A DNA stretch of 64,000 bases from JALYUM01 sp036688685 (GTDB lineage: Bacteria; Pseudomonadota; Gammaproteobacteria; Burkholderiales; Burkholderiaceae_D), in NCBI RefSeq assembly GCF_036688685.1, contig NZ_JAQQPS010000016.1, positions 62,001 through 126,000 of the forward strand, written 5' to 3'. The translations under genes were made by a program, and so were the position numbers. This document shows positions 24,951 to 33,263 of the stretch, piece by piece. The notes below the pieces were generated by a model, which saw only the letters and a program-made list of their open reading frames with translations, did no database searches and was not told where the DNA came from. The number at the start of each line of letters is the position of its first letter. Positions within the stretch are counted from its first letter, which is position 1.

Positions 24951-26153
24951 CTACGCGAAGAACTGCTGGCGCGAATGGGGCGGGTGCACCGGTTCGATCT
25001 CGACGCGCTCCACGACGGCCCGGCAAACGCGGTCACGTCCGCCGCGCTTGGCGTCGTATAAGGCCAGGTCGGCCCGTGCCAGGCCGGTAGTGAGCGTTTC
25101 ATTGGCGTGCAGCGCGGCAACGCCGATACTGACAGTGACTGCGCAGGGCCCGTCACTGGTCGGCAGCAACAAGGCGGACACCGCCGCGCGCAGTTGCTCG
25201 GCCACGTGCAGCGCTTCGTCCAGCGGCCCGGCCAGGGCCAGCGCAAACTCCTCGCCGCCCAGGCGCCCGACGATGTAGCGTCCCGCCAGCGTGGTACGCA
25301 CCGTGTGGGCGAACATGCGCAGCGCTTCGTCGCCGGTGGCGTGGCCGTAGCGATCGTTGATGCGCTTGAAGTGGTCCAGATCCAGCATCAGCAGCGCCAT
25401 CCGGGCCGCGCCGGCAGCGCGCATGCGCAGGGCCGTGGCCTGGTCGAAAAAGGCGTGGCGGTTCAACAGGCCCGTCAGGGAATCGACGGTGGCCAGGTGC
25501 AGCATCTTGCGGTCGTCTTCCTGCTTGCACAGCAACAGGAAGCCGAAGCCTTTGACGATCATCAGCACGTAGCCGGTGAGCAAAGCCAGCGACTGGGTAA
25601 GCGGACCGCCGGCGGCCTCGGCGCCATCCGGACGCGCGCCCGGCCAGACCCAAAACAGGATCGCCAGCGCCAGCGCGGCATCGGTCAGGCCAATCGCGCG
25701 TTGCAAGGGCGGCGTGCCGCCGCGCGGCCACAGCAGGATCACGCCCATGACGCCGGCAAACAAGCCGACCGCGATGGAAATGACGACGGTGGTTTGCGGG
25801 ATGGACAAGCCGCGCAGCAGGGCGGCAGCGACCGCGACCATGCACAGGGCGGTAGCCGGGTACAGCAGGCGGCGCCAGTTGGCGTAGCCGAAGAACTGGC
25901 AGTAGGCCGCCATTTCCATAGCCATGCCGGCAACCCAGCACAGCGCAATGACCTGCGTCAGCGGGCCGAAGTCAAGGCTGAGGTTGGCCCAGCTGGCCAC
26001 CTGGCAGGCACCGAGCAGAACGCGCGCCCACATCCACATGCGCAGCGCCGGCTGCGCCACGGGATCGCGCGCGTAGGCGCCCATCAGCGCAGCAAAGCTG
26101 AGATTGCCGATACCGATAATCAGCATGAAAGTTTGTAGATCGAGCAAGCGCAC
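24951..26153 (-). CDS. membrane diguanylate cyclase (GGDEF)
   Basis: A 400-residue protein: six or so membrane helices in residues 1-210 forming a sensor module with no named domain, then a GGDEF domain at about 215-385. The domain has DSLTGLLNRHAFFD, LDLDHFKRINDRYGH and an intact GGEEF signature at 299-303, so it should make cyclic di-GMP. The RxxD inhibitory site expected just upstream of GGEEF is absent (GRYIVGRLGGEEF), so product feedback may be lacking. It is monocistronic. What the membrane part senses is unknown. Confidence 0.92.
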   Translation of the reverse strand: MRLLDLQTFMLIIGIGNLSFAALMGAYARDPVAQPALRMWMWARVLLGACQVASWANLSLDFGPLTQVIALCWVAGMAMEMAAYCQFFGYANWRRLLYPATALCMVAVAAALLRGLSIPQTTVVISIAVGLFAGVMGVILLWPRGGTPPLQRAIGLTDAALALAILFWVWPGARPDGAEAAGGPLTQSLALLTGYVLMIVKGFGFLLLCKQEDDRKMLHLATVDSLTGLLNRHAFFDQATALRMRAAGAARMALLMLDLDHFKRINDRYGHATGDEALRMFAHTVRTTLAGRYIVGRLGGEEFALALAGPLDEALHVAEQLRAAVSALLLPTSDGPCAVTVSIGVAALHANETLTTGLARADLALYDAKRGGRDRVCRAVVERVEIEPVHPPHSRQQFFA

Positions 26154-26363
26154 CTCTGACGAAGAATTGTCAGCTCGATCCTGCGCACAACACCTGCACG
26201 CACATTATCTTCGAGACAACAATAATTTCCTAAGGGGACGATGTTACACGCTTTTGTCTTTACAGTTTTCTTTGCCTTTAAATCGAACAGTGCCTGTAAC
26301 AGGGAGTACATGGTCATTGGCGGGTCATCGCCACCGGAAGTAAATTTTTAACAAATCGAGGCC
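26154..26363. other. gene-free region upstream of the GGDEF gene
   Basis: About 210 nt, more A+T-rich than the flanks, separating the diguanylate cyclase start from the YgiQ terminator. It should contain the cyclase promoter. I see no gene or conserved structure. Confidence 0.4.
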
Positions 26364-26386
26364 AAAAAAAGCCACCCGAAGGTGGC
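26364..26386 (-). terminator. terminator near the YgiQ gene
   Basis: On the minus strand GCCACC and GGTGGC pair around TTCG and are followed by seven Ts. It lies about 70 nt after the radical SAM gene stop. Confidence 0.85.
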
Positions 26387-26456
26387 ATCATTGCTTAAAA
26401 GCTCATACGAATCATTCGGGTCAGTGTCGAATTGTTCGCCAATATCCCCCGACCAA

Positions 26457-28715
26457 TTACTTGCGGGCAGCGTTTTTCGGCTTGGTTTTGATGGTGTCGA
26501 GAATCGACGGCCGCACTTTCGATTGCGGTGCGATGAACGGGGTCGGCGCTGGTGCGCGCTCGGTCTTGCGGCGCGGCGCGGCGGCAAATTTGTCGAGCGT
26601 GCCGGCGCCGGAGGTCTGGCGCTTGCGCTCGCCGGCAGCCAGGCCACCGTCTTCCGACGCCTGCCACGACGGTACCAGGTGCTTGTCGCCATTGCCGATC
26701 AGGTCGCCACGGCCCATATTCACCAGGGTTTCGCGCAGGATTGGCCAGTTGGCCGGATCCTGGTAGCGCAGGAACGCTTTATGGGCGCGCCGCACCTTGC
26801 CGCTGCGTGCCGTTTCCACCACTTCCGAATCGGCCGTCACCTTGTGCAGCGGGTTCTTGCGCGAGTGGTACATGGTGGTGGCCATCGCCATCGGGGTCGG
26901 CATGAAGGTCTGCACCTGGTCGAGCTTGAAGTTGTTCTTCTTCAGCCACAGGGCCAGATTGAGCATGTCGAGGTCGGTGGTACCCGGGTGCGCGGCAATA
27001 AAATACGGGATCAGGTACTGCTTCTTGCCGGCTTCCAGCGAGAAGCGGTCGAACATTTCCTTGAACTCGTCGTAGGCGCCGATGCCCGGCTTCATCATTT
27101 TATTCAGCGTGCCCTCTTCCGTGTGCTCCGGCGCGATCTTCAGCAGGCCGCCCACGTGGTGGGTCACCAGCTCTTTCACATACTCCGGCGAGCGCACGGC
27201 CAGGTCGTAACGCAAGCCCGAGCTGATCAAGACTTTCTTGATGCCCGGTATGGCACGCGCCTTGCGGTACAGCGAAATGAGCTTGCTGTGATCGGTTCCC
27301 AGGTTCACGCAAATGGTCGGGAACACGCACGACAGGCGGCGGCACGATTCCTCGATGGTCTTGTCTTTGCAGGCCAGGCGATACATGTTCGCGGTGGGGC
27401 CGCCCATGTCGGAAATCGTCCCCGTAAAACCTTTGGTTTTGTCGCGGATGTGCTCGATTTCGCGCAGGATAGACGGCTCCGAACGGCTCTGGATGATGCG
27501 CCCCTCGTGCTCGGTAATCGAGCAGAACGTGCAGCCGCCAAAGCAGCCGCGCATGATGTTCACGGAGAAGCGGATCATGTCCCACGCCGGGATCTTGGCT
27601 TTGCCGTAGCTCGGATGCGGCGCGCGCGCGTAGTTCATGTCATAGACGCCATCCATCTCGTCCATCTGCAGCGGCAGCGGTGGCGGATTGAGCCAGACGT
27701 CGCGTTCGCCGTGCGCCTGCACCATCGCGCGCGCATTGCCCGGGTTCGACTCCAGGTGGAACACGCGCGAAGCGTGCGCATACTGCACCGGGTCTGCGCT
27801 GACCGTTTCAAAAGACGGCAAGCGCACCACGGTTTTATTGTGCACTTCCTTGGCCATGGCCAGGCGCTCTTCGCGCGACATGATGCGGATCGGCTTGATG
27901 TTCTCGACCGGCGTCGCGTTCTCCTTGGCGCAGGCGGTGGTGTCTTCCTGGGCCATATTGTACGGGCTGTAGTGCGGATCGATCTTGCCGGGCACGTCGA
28001 CCCGGGTCGACCCGGTCTCGCCCCAGTCGGCGGCGGGCAACCAGCCGGCGGGGACCATGAAGGCGGTGCCGCGCAGGTCGCGGATATCCTTGATGTTTTC
28101 GCCGGCAGCGAGGCGGTGCGTCAGGTCGACCAGCGCGCGCTCGGCGTTACCGAACAGCAGCAGATCGGCCTTCGAATCGGGCAGCACTGAACGGCGCACC
28201 TTGTCCGACCAGTAATCGTAGTGGGCGATGCGGCGCAGCGATGCTTCGATACTGCCGATGACCAGCGGCACGCCCGGATACGCTTCGCGCACGCGCTGCG
28301 AATACACGGTGACGGCGCGGTCGGGCCGCTTATTCGGTTCGCCGTTGGCCGTGTAGGCATCGTCGGAGCGGATCTTGCGGTCGGCCGTGTATTGATTCAC
28401 CATCGAATCCATATTCCCGGCGGTGACGCCGAAATACAGGTTCGGCTTGCCCAGCACCTTGAACGGTTCCGCCGAGTGCCAGTCGGGCTGGCTGATGATG
28501 CCAACCTTGAAGCCTTGCGCTTCGAGCAGGCGCCCGACCAGCGCCATGCCGAAGCTCGGGTGGTCGATGTAGGCATCCCCGGTCACCAGGATCACGTCGC
28601 AACTATCCCAGCCCAGCACGTCCATTTCGGCGCGAGACATAGGCAGGAAGGGCGCGACAGGGGCGCGGCTGGACCGTTTTGGAACGGTCGCAAATAAATT
28701 GATTGGGGAGCTCAT
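26457..28715 (-). CDS. YgiQ-family radical SAM protein
   Basis: A 752-residue protein of the YgiQ family: N-terminal UPF0313 domain (VLGWDSCDVILVTGDAYIDHPSFG), then the radical SAM core with the CFGGCTFC cluster motif (CxxxCxxC) near residue 380 and SDMGGPTANMYRL. A C-terminal DUF3362-like segment is followed by a basic Lys/Arg/Pro-rich tail. It should bind a 4Fe-4S cluster and SAM; the reaction is unknown for the family. I chose MSSPINLFATVP because the 15 codons above it are Arg-rich. It is monocistronic. Confidence 0.93.
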   Translation of the reverse strand: MSSPINLFATVPKRSSRAPVAPFLPMSRAEMDVLGWDSCDVILVTGDAYIDHPSFGMALVGRLLEAQGFKVGIISQPDWHSAEPFKVLGKPNLYFGVTAGNMDSMVNQYTADRKIRSDDAYTANGEPNKRPDRAVTVYSQRVREAYPGVPLVIGSIEASLRRIAHYDYWSDKVRRSVLPDSKADLLLFGNAERALVDLTHRLAAGENIKDIRDLRGTAFMVPAGWLPAADWGETGSTRVDVPGKIDPHYSPYNMAQEDTTACAKENATPVENIKPIRIMSREERLAMAKEVHNKTVVRLPSFETVSADPVQYAHASRVFHLESNPGNARAMVQAHGERDVWLNPPPLPLQMDEMDGVYDMNYARAPHPSYGKAKIPAWDMIRFSVNIMRGCFGGCTFCSITEHEGRIIQSRSEPSILREIEHIRDKTKGFTGTISDMGGPTANMYRLACKDKTIEESCRRLSCVFPTICVNLGTDHSKLISLYRKARAIPGIKKVLISSGLRYDLAVRSPEYVKELVTHHVGGLLKIAPEHTEEGTLNKMMKPGIGAYDEFKEMFDRFSLEAGKKQYLIPYFIAAHPGTTDLDMLNLALWLKKNNFKLDQVQTFMPTPMAMATTMYHSRKNPLHKVTADSEVVETARSGKVRRAHKAFLRYQDPANWPILRETLVNMGRGDLIGNGDKHLVPSWQASEDGGLAAGERKRQTSGAGTLDKFAAAPRRKTERAPAPTPFIAPQSKVRPSILDTIKTKPKNAARK

Positions 28716-28815
28716 GGGGCGGTATTGTACCGGAAAACCGCAATACCTTCTCCCCCGCACCCGAAAAACGGCTTAGTTATCAATCACTTGGCAACATCGC
28801 TATGGATTGAAACGG

Positions 28816-29139
28816 TCAGATGCCCATGCTCGCCAGCATATTGCCCAGTTCGCGCAGGGCCGGTTCCAGGCGCGGATGCTTGACGGCGAAGCTGGCCGAG
28901 AGCTCCTGCGCGCGGGTCGAGAGACCGTAAGCATCGGCATCGGCTGCGTCGGCGGCGCGGCGCTCGAGCACCTGCTTGATATCGCTGTCGAGCTGGCGCA
29001 GCAGATCCTGGGTTTCATCGTCGACGTCGCCACCGGCCGCGGCCAGATTCTGGTGCAGCGTGTGCAGATGGGTTTTCAGCGCCAGCGCGCTGGCGGCCGA
29101 CGATGGCGTCAGGATGTTCGGGGTCTCGTTATTGGTCAT
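28816..29139 (-). CDS. DUF4404-like small helical protein
   Basis: A 107-residue all-helical soluble protein with the family pattern LKTHLHTLHQNLA, a DDETQDLLRQLDSDIKQVLER core and the closing HPRLEPALRELGNMLASMGI. Function is unknown. Its start overlaps the stop of the upstream gene by 11 nt, so the two form an operon. Confidence 0.78.
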   Translation of the reverse strand: MTNNETPNILTPSSAASALALKTHLHTLHQNLAAAGGDVDDETQDLLRQLDSDIKQVLERRAADAADADAYGLSTRAQELSASFAVKHPRLEPALRELGNMLASMGI

Positions 29140-29362
29140 GCTGTGCTCCTGTTTCAGTGAACTGCGTCTCCAGGTACAACGCCTCGACGCGCTCGCGCGC
29201 CCAGGGTGTCTTGCGCAGAAACTTCAGGCTCGACTTGATGCTGGGGTCATTGGTAAAACAATTGATGTCGATCTTGCGCGCAAGGCCGTCCCAGCCGTAG
29301 TGGGTCACCAGCCGGGTTAACAGCGATTCTAAGGTAATACCGTGCAGGGCTTGAACACTCAT
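29129..29362 (-). CDS. VF530-family protein
   Basis: A 77-residue protein starting MSVQALHGITLESLLTRLV, with the family signature GWDGLARKIDINCFTNDPSIKSSLKFLRKTPWARERVE. The VF530 fold is a small helical domain proposed to bind DNA; the role is unproven. I chose the ATG before SVQALHG; codons above it are Cys-rich and unlike the family. It is followed by an overlapping DUF4404-type gene. Confidence 0.88.
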   Translation of the reverse strand: MSVQALHGITLESLLTRLVTHYGWDGLARKIDINCFTNDPSIKSSLKFLRKTPWARERVEALYLETQFTETGAQHDQ

Positions 29363-29500
29363 TGCAATTGCTTTCTTCGACAGAGGTAAACAGTGTACAC
29401 ACCGGCACACAAAAAGGCCTGGAGCGCTTATGCACTGCAGATTGCCGCCTTATTAAAAATGACATAACCTGCAAAATTGCAACTATTCCCGAGACCCTTC

Positions 29501-31009
29501 ATGCGCTTCGTGTCCTGCCGCCTTGCCTTTCTCAGTCTGACCCTTCTGCTCACGACAACGGCCGCAGTGGGCCAGCCAATGACGCCCGCCCCGGGCCCTT
29601 ACGCGGTCGGTCTGCACATCGTTCAACAATTTGACGCAAGCCGCGGCGCTACCCCGAAACTGGCCATCTTTGACGACGGCAAACCGGCCGGTGCGGCGCG
29701 GCCCATGCAGACACTGGTCTGGTACCCGGCGCAAGCCTCCGGCGCTGCCCATGTGCGCTATCTCGACTACCTGCAAAGCAGCATGATGGCCGACGATTTC
29801 ACGCTTTCGGCGGCGGCGCTCGCCAATGCCAGCAAAAAATGGGAGGGCAATCCCGCAGCGCAAGCGACGATGCTGGCCGTGCGCGACGCCAAAGCGGCCA
29901 GCGGCACGTTCCCTGTGGTGATCTACGCACCCAGCTTCAATGCTGACCCCGACAAGAATGCGGACCTGTGCGAATACCTCGCCAGCCATGGCTACATCGT
30001 GCTCGCCAGCGCCAGCCGCGGCGCGCATGCGCGCGGGATGACCGACGACCTCGCAGGCGCAGAGGCGCAGGCAACGGACATCCTGTGGCTGGCATCCTAC
30101 GCCGCGACCGTGCCCGGCGCCGACCTGTCGAAACTGGCCGTCGCGGGATTCAGCTGGGGCGGCCTGGCGAATGTGATCGCCGCCTCGCATTCGGGCCGCG
30201 TCAAGGCGCTGGTCAGCCTGGACGGCTCGGTGCGCTACTATCCGCAACTGCTGACTGGGTCCGTCACGCCGGCGAATACCGCAGTGCCGATCCTGTCGAT
30301 CGGCTCCCGCCCACCATCGCTGGAAACACTCAACGAACGCGAAAAGAGCACCGCGCTCAGCTTTCTCAACAAGATGGTGTTCTCCGATGTGTACCTCGCC
30401 ACGATGCAGTCGATGGAACACCGGGATTTTTCCGCGTCATGGATCCGGCTCGGCGCCGAGGCGAGCTTCGTCGACTACAGCCGCGCCGAGGTCACGCTGG
30501 CGCACAACTGGACGGCCCGTTATGTGCGCGCATTTCTCGACGCCTACCTGAAGCAGGACGCCGCCGGCATGGCCTTTTTGAAAGCGAAGCCGGAAACGAA
30601 CGGCGTGCCGACCCACATGATGGACATGAAAGTACGGCCGGCGTCCGCCATCCTGCCATCCAAATTCGCGTTCACGGCCGAATTCAAGCGACGCCAATTC
30701 AAGGACGCCGGCGCCATTTACGACGCCATGCAAAAAAGCGCACCGGATTTCAAGATGATTGCGTCAGAATTGAATACGCTGGGTTATGAAATGCTGGGCA
30801 AGAAGCATCCACAGGGAGCGATTGAATTGTTCAAGCTGGGGATCAGGCTGGAACCGCGCTGGGGCGCTATCGAGGATAGTCTGGGAGAAGCGTACGAGGC
30901 GGCGGGGGAACCGACGCTGGCGCTGGCCGCGTATGAACGGGCGCTGGTGCTCACCCCGGATATGCCAAGTTCGGCGGCGCGCGTCAAAGCGCTGCGCAAA
31001 GCGCCATAA
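29501..31009 (+). CDS. exported alpha/beta-hydrolase fused to TPR repeats
   Basis: A 502-residue protein. A signal peptide (MRFVSCRLAFLSLTLLLTTTAAVG) precedes an alpha/beta-hydrolase domain, about residues 40-330. It has the strand-turn-helix FPVVIYAPSF and the nucleophile elbow GFSWGG with Ser218, resembling dienelactone hydrolase/PAF-acetylhydrolase types. The C-terminal 100 residues (about 390-495) carry TPR-like helices (IELFKLGIRLEPRWGAIEDS, LALAAYERALVLTPDM). I chose the ATG at 29501 over a TTG 24 nt upstream because it gives a clean signal peptide. The hydrolase-TPR fusion suggests a periplasmic enzyme that binds a partner. Substrate unknown. Confidence 0.85.
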   Translation: MRFVSCRLAFLSLTLLLTTTAAVGQPMTPAPGPYAVGLHIVQQFDASRGATPKLAIFDDGKPAGAARPMQTLVWYPAQASGAAHVRYLDYLQSSMMADDFTLSAAALANASKKWEGNPAAQATMLAVRDAKAASGTFPVVIYAPSFNADPDKNADLCEYLASHGYIVLASASRGAHARGMTDDLAGAEAQATDILWLASYAATVPGADLSKLAVAGFSWGGLANVIAASHSGRVKALVSLDGSVRYYPQLLTGSVTPANTAVPILSIGSRPPSLETLNEREKSTALSFLNKMVFSDVYLATMQSMEHRDFSASWIRLGAEASFVDYSRAEVTLAHNWTARYVRAFLDAYLKQDAAGMAFLKAKPETNGVPTHMMDMKVRPASAILPSKFAFTAEFKRRQFKDAGAIYDAMQKSAPDFKMIASELNTLGYEMLGKKHPQGAIELFKLGIRLEPRWGAIEDSLGEAYEAAGEPTLALAAYERALVLTPDMPSSAARVKALRKAP

Positions 31010-31040
31010 AAAAAGCCACGGATGCGCAGGCGCCCGTGGC
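31008..31040 (-). terminator. terminator of the first M3 peptidase gene
   Basis: On the minus strand GCCACGG and CCGTGGC pair and are followed by a run of seven Ts, 25 nt after the peptidase stop. The same palindrome may also stop the convergent hydrolase transcript. Confidence 0.8.
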
Positions 31041-31064
31041 TTGTTCCAGAACCTTGCAGGTGGC

Positions 31065-33194
31065 TCAGTTGCCGGTCAGGCCGCGCCGCTCCAGCAAGGG
31101 CGCGATCACCGCATCACGCCCGCGGAAATTGCGGTACATCTGCATCGCATCGATGGTGCCGCCGCGCGAGAGCAGCGTTTTGCGGAAATGGTCGCCATTC
31201 TTGCGCGTCAGGCCGCCATGTTCCTTGAACCATTCAACGGTATCGGCATCGAGCTTCTCGGCCCACAAATAACCGTAGTAACCGGCCGAATACCCGCCCG
31301 AAAACACGTGCGAAAAATAGGTCGTGCGATAACGCGGCGGCACCAGCGCGAAATCGACGCCGGCCGTGCGCAATGCGCTCGCTTCAAACCCCAGCACGTC
31401 GGTCGGGATCTGGTTCACGCCCAATTGGTGCCAGCTTTGATCGAGGAGCGAGGCTGCCAGATACTCGGTGGTGCGGAAGCCTTCATTGAATTTTTTGCTG
31501 GCCTGTACTTTATCCAGCAATTCTTTCGGCATTGGCGCACCGGTCTGGTAATGCTTGGCGTAGTTGGCCAGCACTTCCGGCCAGACCGACCACATTTCAT
31601 TGACCTGCGACGGGAACTCGACGTAATCGCGCGGCACGCGGGTACCCGAGAAGCGCGGGTATTTCACGTCCGAAAACATGCCGTGCAGCGCGTGGCCGAA
31701 TTCGTGGAACATCGTGCGCACTTCGTCGTAGGTCATCAAGGTCGGCTCGCCGGCGGCCGGTTTCGGAATATTCAGGTTATTCGAGATGACCGGTTTCGTG
31801 CCCATCAGCGAACTTTGCGCCACATACGCATTGGCCCATGCACCGCCGCGCTTGTTGCTGCGCGCGTAAGGGTCGATCAGGAAAATCGCCAGCTGCGTGC
31901 CGTCTTCGTTGAACACGTCGAAGGTGCGCACGTCCGGGTCGTACACCGGCAAATCCTTGCGCTCCTTGAAGGTCAGGCCGTATTCCTTACCGGCGGCGAA
32001 GAACACGCCATTGATCAGCACATTGTTGTATTCAAAATATGGGCGCAGCTGGCCGGCGTCGAAGGCGTAACGCTCGGCACGCACTTTGTCGCTATAAAAC
32101 GCCCAGTCTTCGGGACCGGCCTGAAAACCGCCCTTCTCCTTGTCGATCATTTTCTGGATTTCGGCCGCTTCCTTGCGCGCATTGTTCACGGCAGGTTTGG
32201 CGAACTCGGCCAGCAGCTTGTTGACGGCGCCAGTGGTTTTCGCGGTCTGGTCTTCCAGCATGTACGCAGCGTGGCTTGGATAGCCCAGCAGTGCTGCGCG
32301 TTCGGCGCGCTGTTTGGCGATCTGCAGCACAACTTCGCGGTTGTCGAAGGCGCCGCCGTGGCTGCCGCGCGCCATCGAGGCGGCCAGCAGGCGCGTGCGC
32401 GTGGCGCGGTTGGTCAGCTCGGACAAGGCGGCCTGGCCGGTGGTATTCACGACCGGCAGCACGAACTTGCCGTCCAGGCCGCGTTTCTTCGCTTCGAGCG
32501 CGGCGGCGTCGATGGCCTTTTCCGGCATGCCGGCCAGTTCTGCACGCGTGTCGACCACCAGGGCCGAGGCCATCGCTTCCTTCAGCACGTTCTGGCTGAA
32601 GGTGGTTTGCAGGGCGGCCAGCTGGCTGTTGTAGGCTTTCAGTTTCTGCTTGTCGGCATCCGACAATTTGGCGCCGGCGCGCACGAAATCAGTGTTGTAG
32701 CGCTCCAGCAGGTAATGCGATTCCACGTCGAGGCGCAGGCCACGGCGCTTCTCGTACAGCGACTTGATTCGCGCGTACAGTTTCGGGTTCAGGCGGATCG
32801 CATCGCTGTGGGCCGCCAGTTTCGGCGACAGCTCTTTGTCGAGCGCGTTCAGGGTGTCGTTGGTATTGGCGCCGATTAGGCTGCTGAAGACGGTACCGAC
32901 GCGGTTCAGCAAGCGACCCGAACGCTCCATGGCGACGATGGTGTTTTCAAAACTGGGCGCGGCCTTATTGTTGGCAATGGCGTCGATTTCCACCATCTGC
33001 TGGCGCATGCCCTCGGCAAACGCCGGTGCGAAATCTTCATTCTTGATCTTGTCGAACGCAGGGTAGCCGTACTGCAGCGTGCTTTCCCTGGCGAAGGGAT
33101 TGGCGGCGTCCAGCATCGAGGCTGGCTCGGCAGCGCCGGCAACATTGGCGACGGCGGCAGCCGTGGCGAGGAACAGCAGGTGGGATGATTTCAT
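31065..33194 (-). CDS. exported M3-family zinc metallopeptidase (Dcp-like)
   Basis: A 709-residue peptidyl-dipeptidase or oligopeptidase of family M3. It has a signal peptide of about 21 residues (AVANVAGA), then DAANPFARESTLQYGYPAFDKIKNEDF. The zinc site HEFGHALHG starts at His497 (HExxH), with the third ligand in the FPSQVNEMW region. A C-terminal catalytic motif, SGGYSAGYYGYLWAEKLDAD, is also present. It would act on oligopeptides in the periplasm. It is a tandem paralogue of the next gene upstream (33264-35414), sharing most of its length. Confidence 0.95.
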   Translation of the reverse strand: MKSSHLLFLATAAAVANVAGAAEPASMLDAANPFARESTLQYGYPAFDKIKNEDFAPAFAEGMRQQMVEIDAIANNKAAPSFENTIVAMERSGRLLNRVGTVFSSLIGANTNDTLNALDKELSPKLAAHSDAIRLNPKLYARIKSLYEKRRGLRLDVESHYLLERYNTDFVRAGAKLSDADKQKLKAYNSQLAALQTTFSQNVLKEAMASALVVDTRAELAGMPEKAIDAAALEAKKRGLDGKFVLPVVNTTGQAALSELTNRATRTRLLAASMARGSHGGAFDNREVVLQIAKQRAERAALLGYPSHAAYMLEDQTAKTTGAVNKLLAEFAKPAVNNARKEAAEIQKMIDKEKGGFQAGPEDWAFYSDKVRAERYAFDAGQLRPYFEYNNVLINGVFFAAGKEYGLTFKERKDLPVYDPDVRTFDVFNEDGTQLAIFLIDPYARSNKRGGAWANAYVAQSSLMGTKPVISNNLNIPKPAAGEPTLMTYDEVRTMFHEFGHALHGMFSDVKYPRFSGTRVPRDYVEFPSQVNEMWSVWPEVLANYAKHYQTGAPMPKELLDKVQASKKFNEGFRTTEYLAASLLDQSWHQLGVNQIPTDVLGFEASALRTAGVDFALVPPRYRTTYFSHVFSGGYSAGYYGYLWAEKLDADTVEWFKEHGGLTRKNGDHFRKTLLSRGGTIDAMQMYRNFRGRDAVIAPLLERRGLTGN

Positions 33195-33220
33195 GTGAAA
33201 TGGGTAGTTTATATTTGGAC

Positions 33221-33252
33221 AAAAAAAGGGTGAACGGTTGCCCGTCCACCCT
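33221..33252 (-). terminator. terminator of the second M3 peptidase gene
   Basis: AGGGTG...CACCCT with an inner ACGG/CCGT stem and one mismatch, followed on the minus strand by seven Ts. It separates the two M3 genes, so they are probably two transcripts. Confidence 0.75.
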
Positions 33253-33263
33253 GAATTAGTAAA

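Noticed and set aside
24601..25278. Plus-strand frame crossing the tRNA-Asp and terminator region
   Set aside because: It translates a tRNA gene, terminators and the antisense of the GGDEF gene, so it is not a protein gene.
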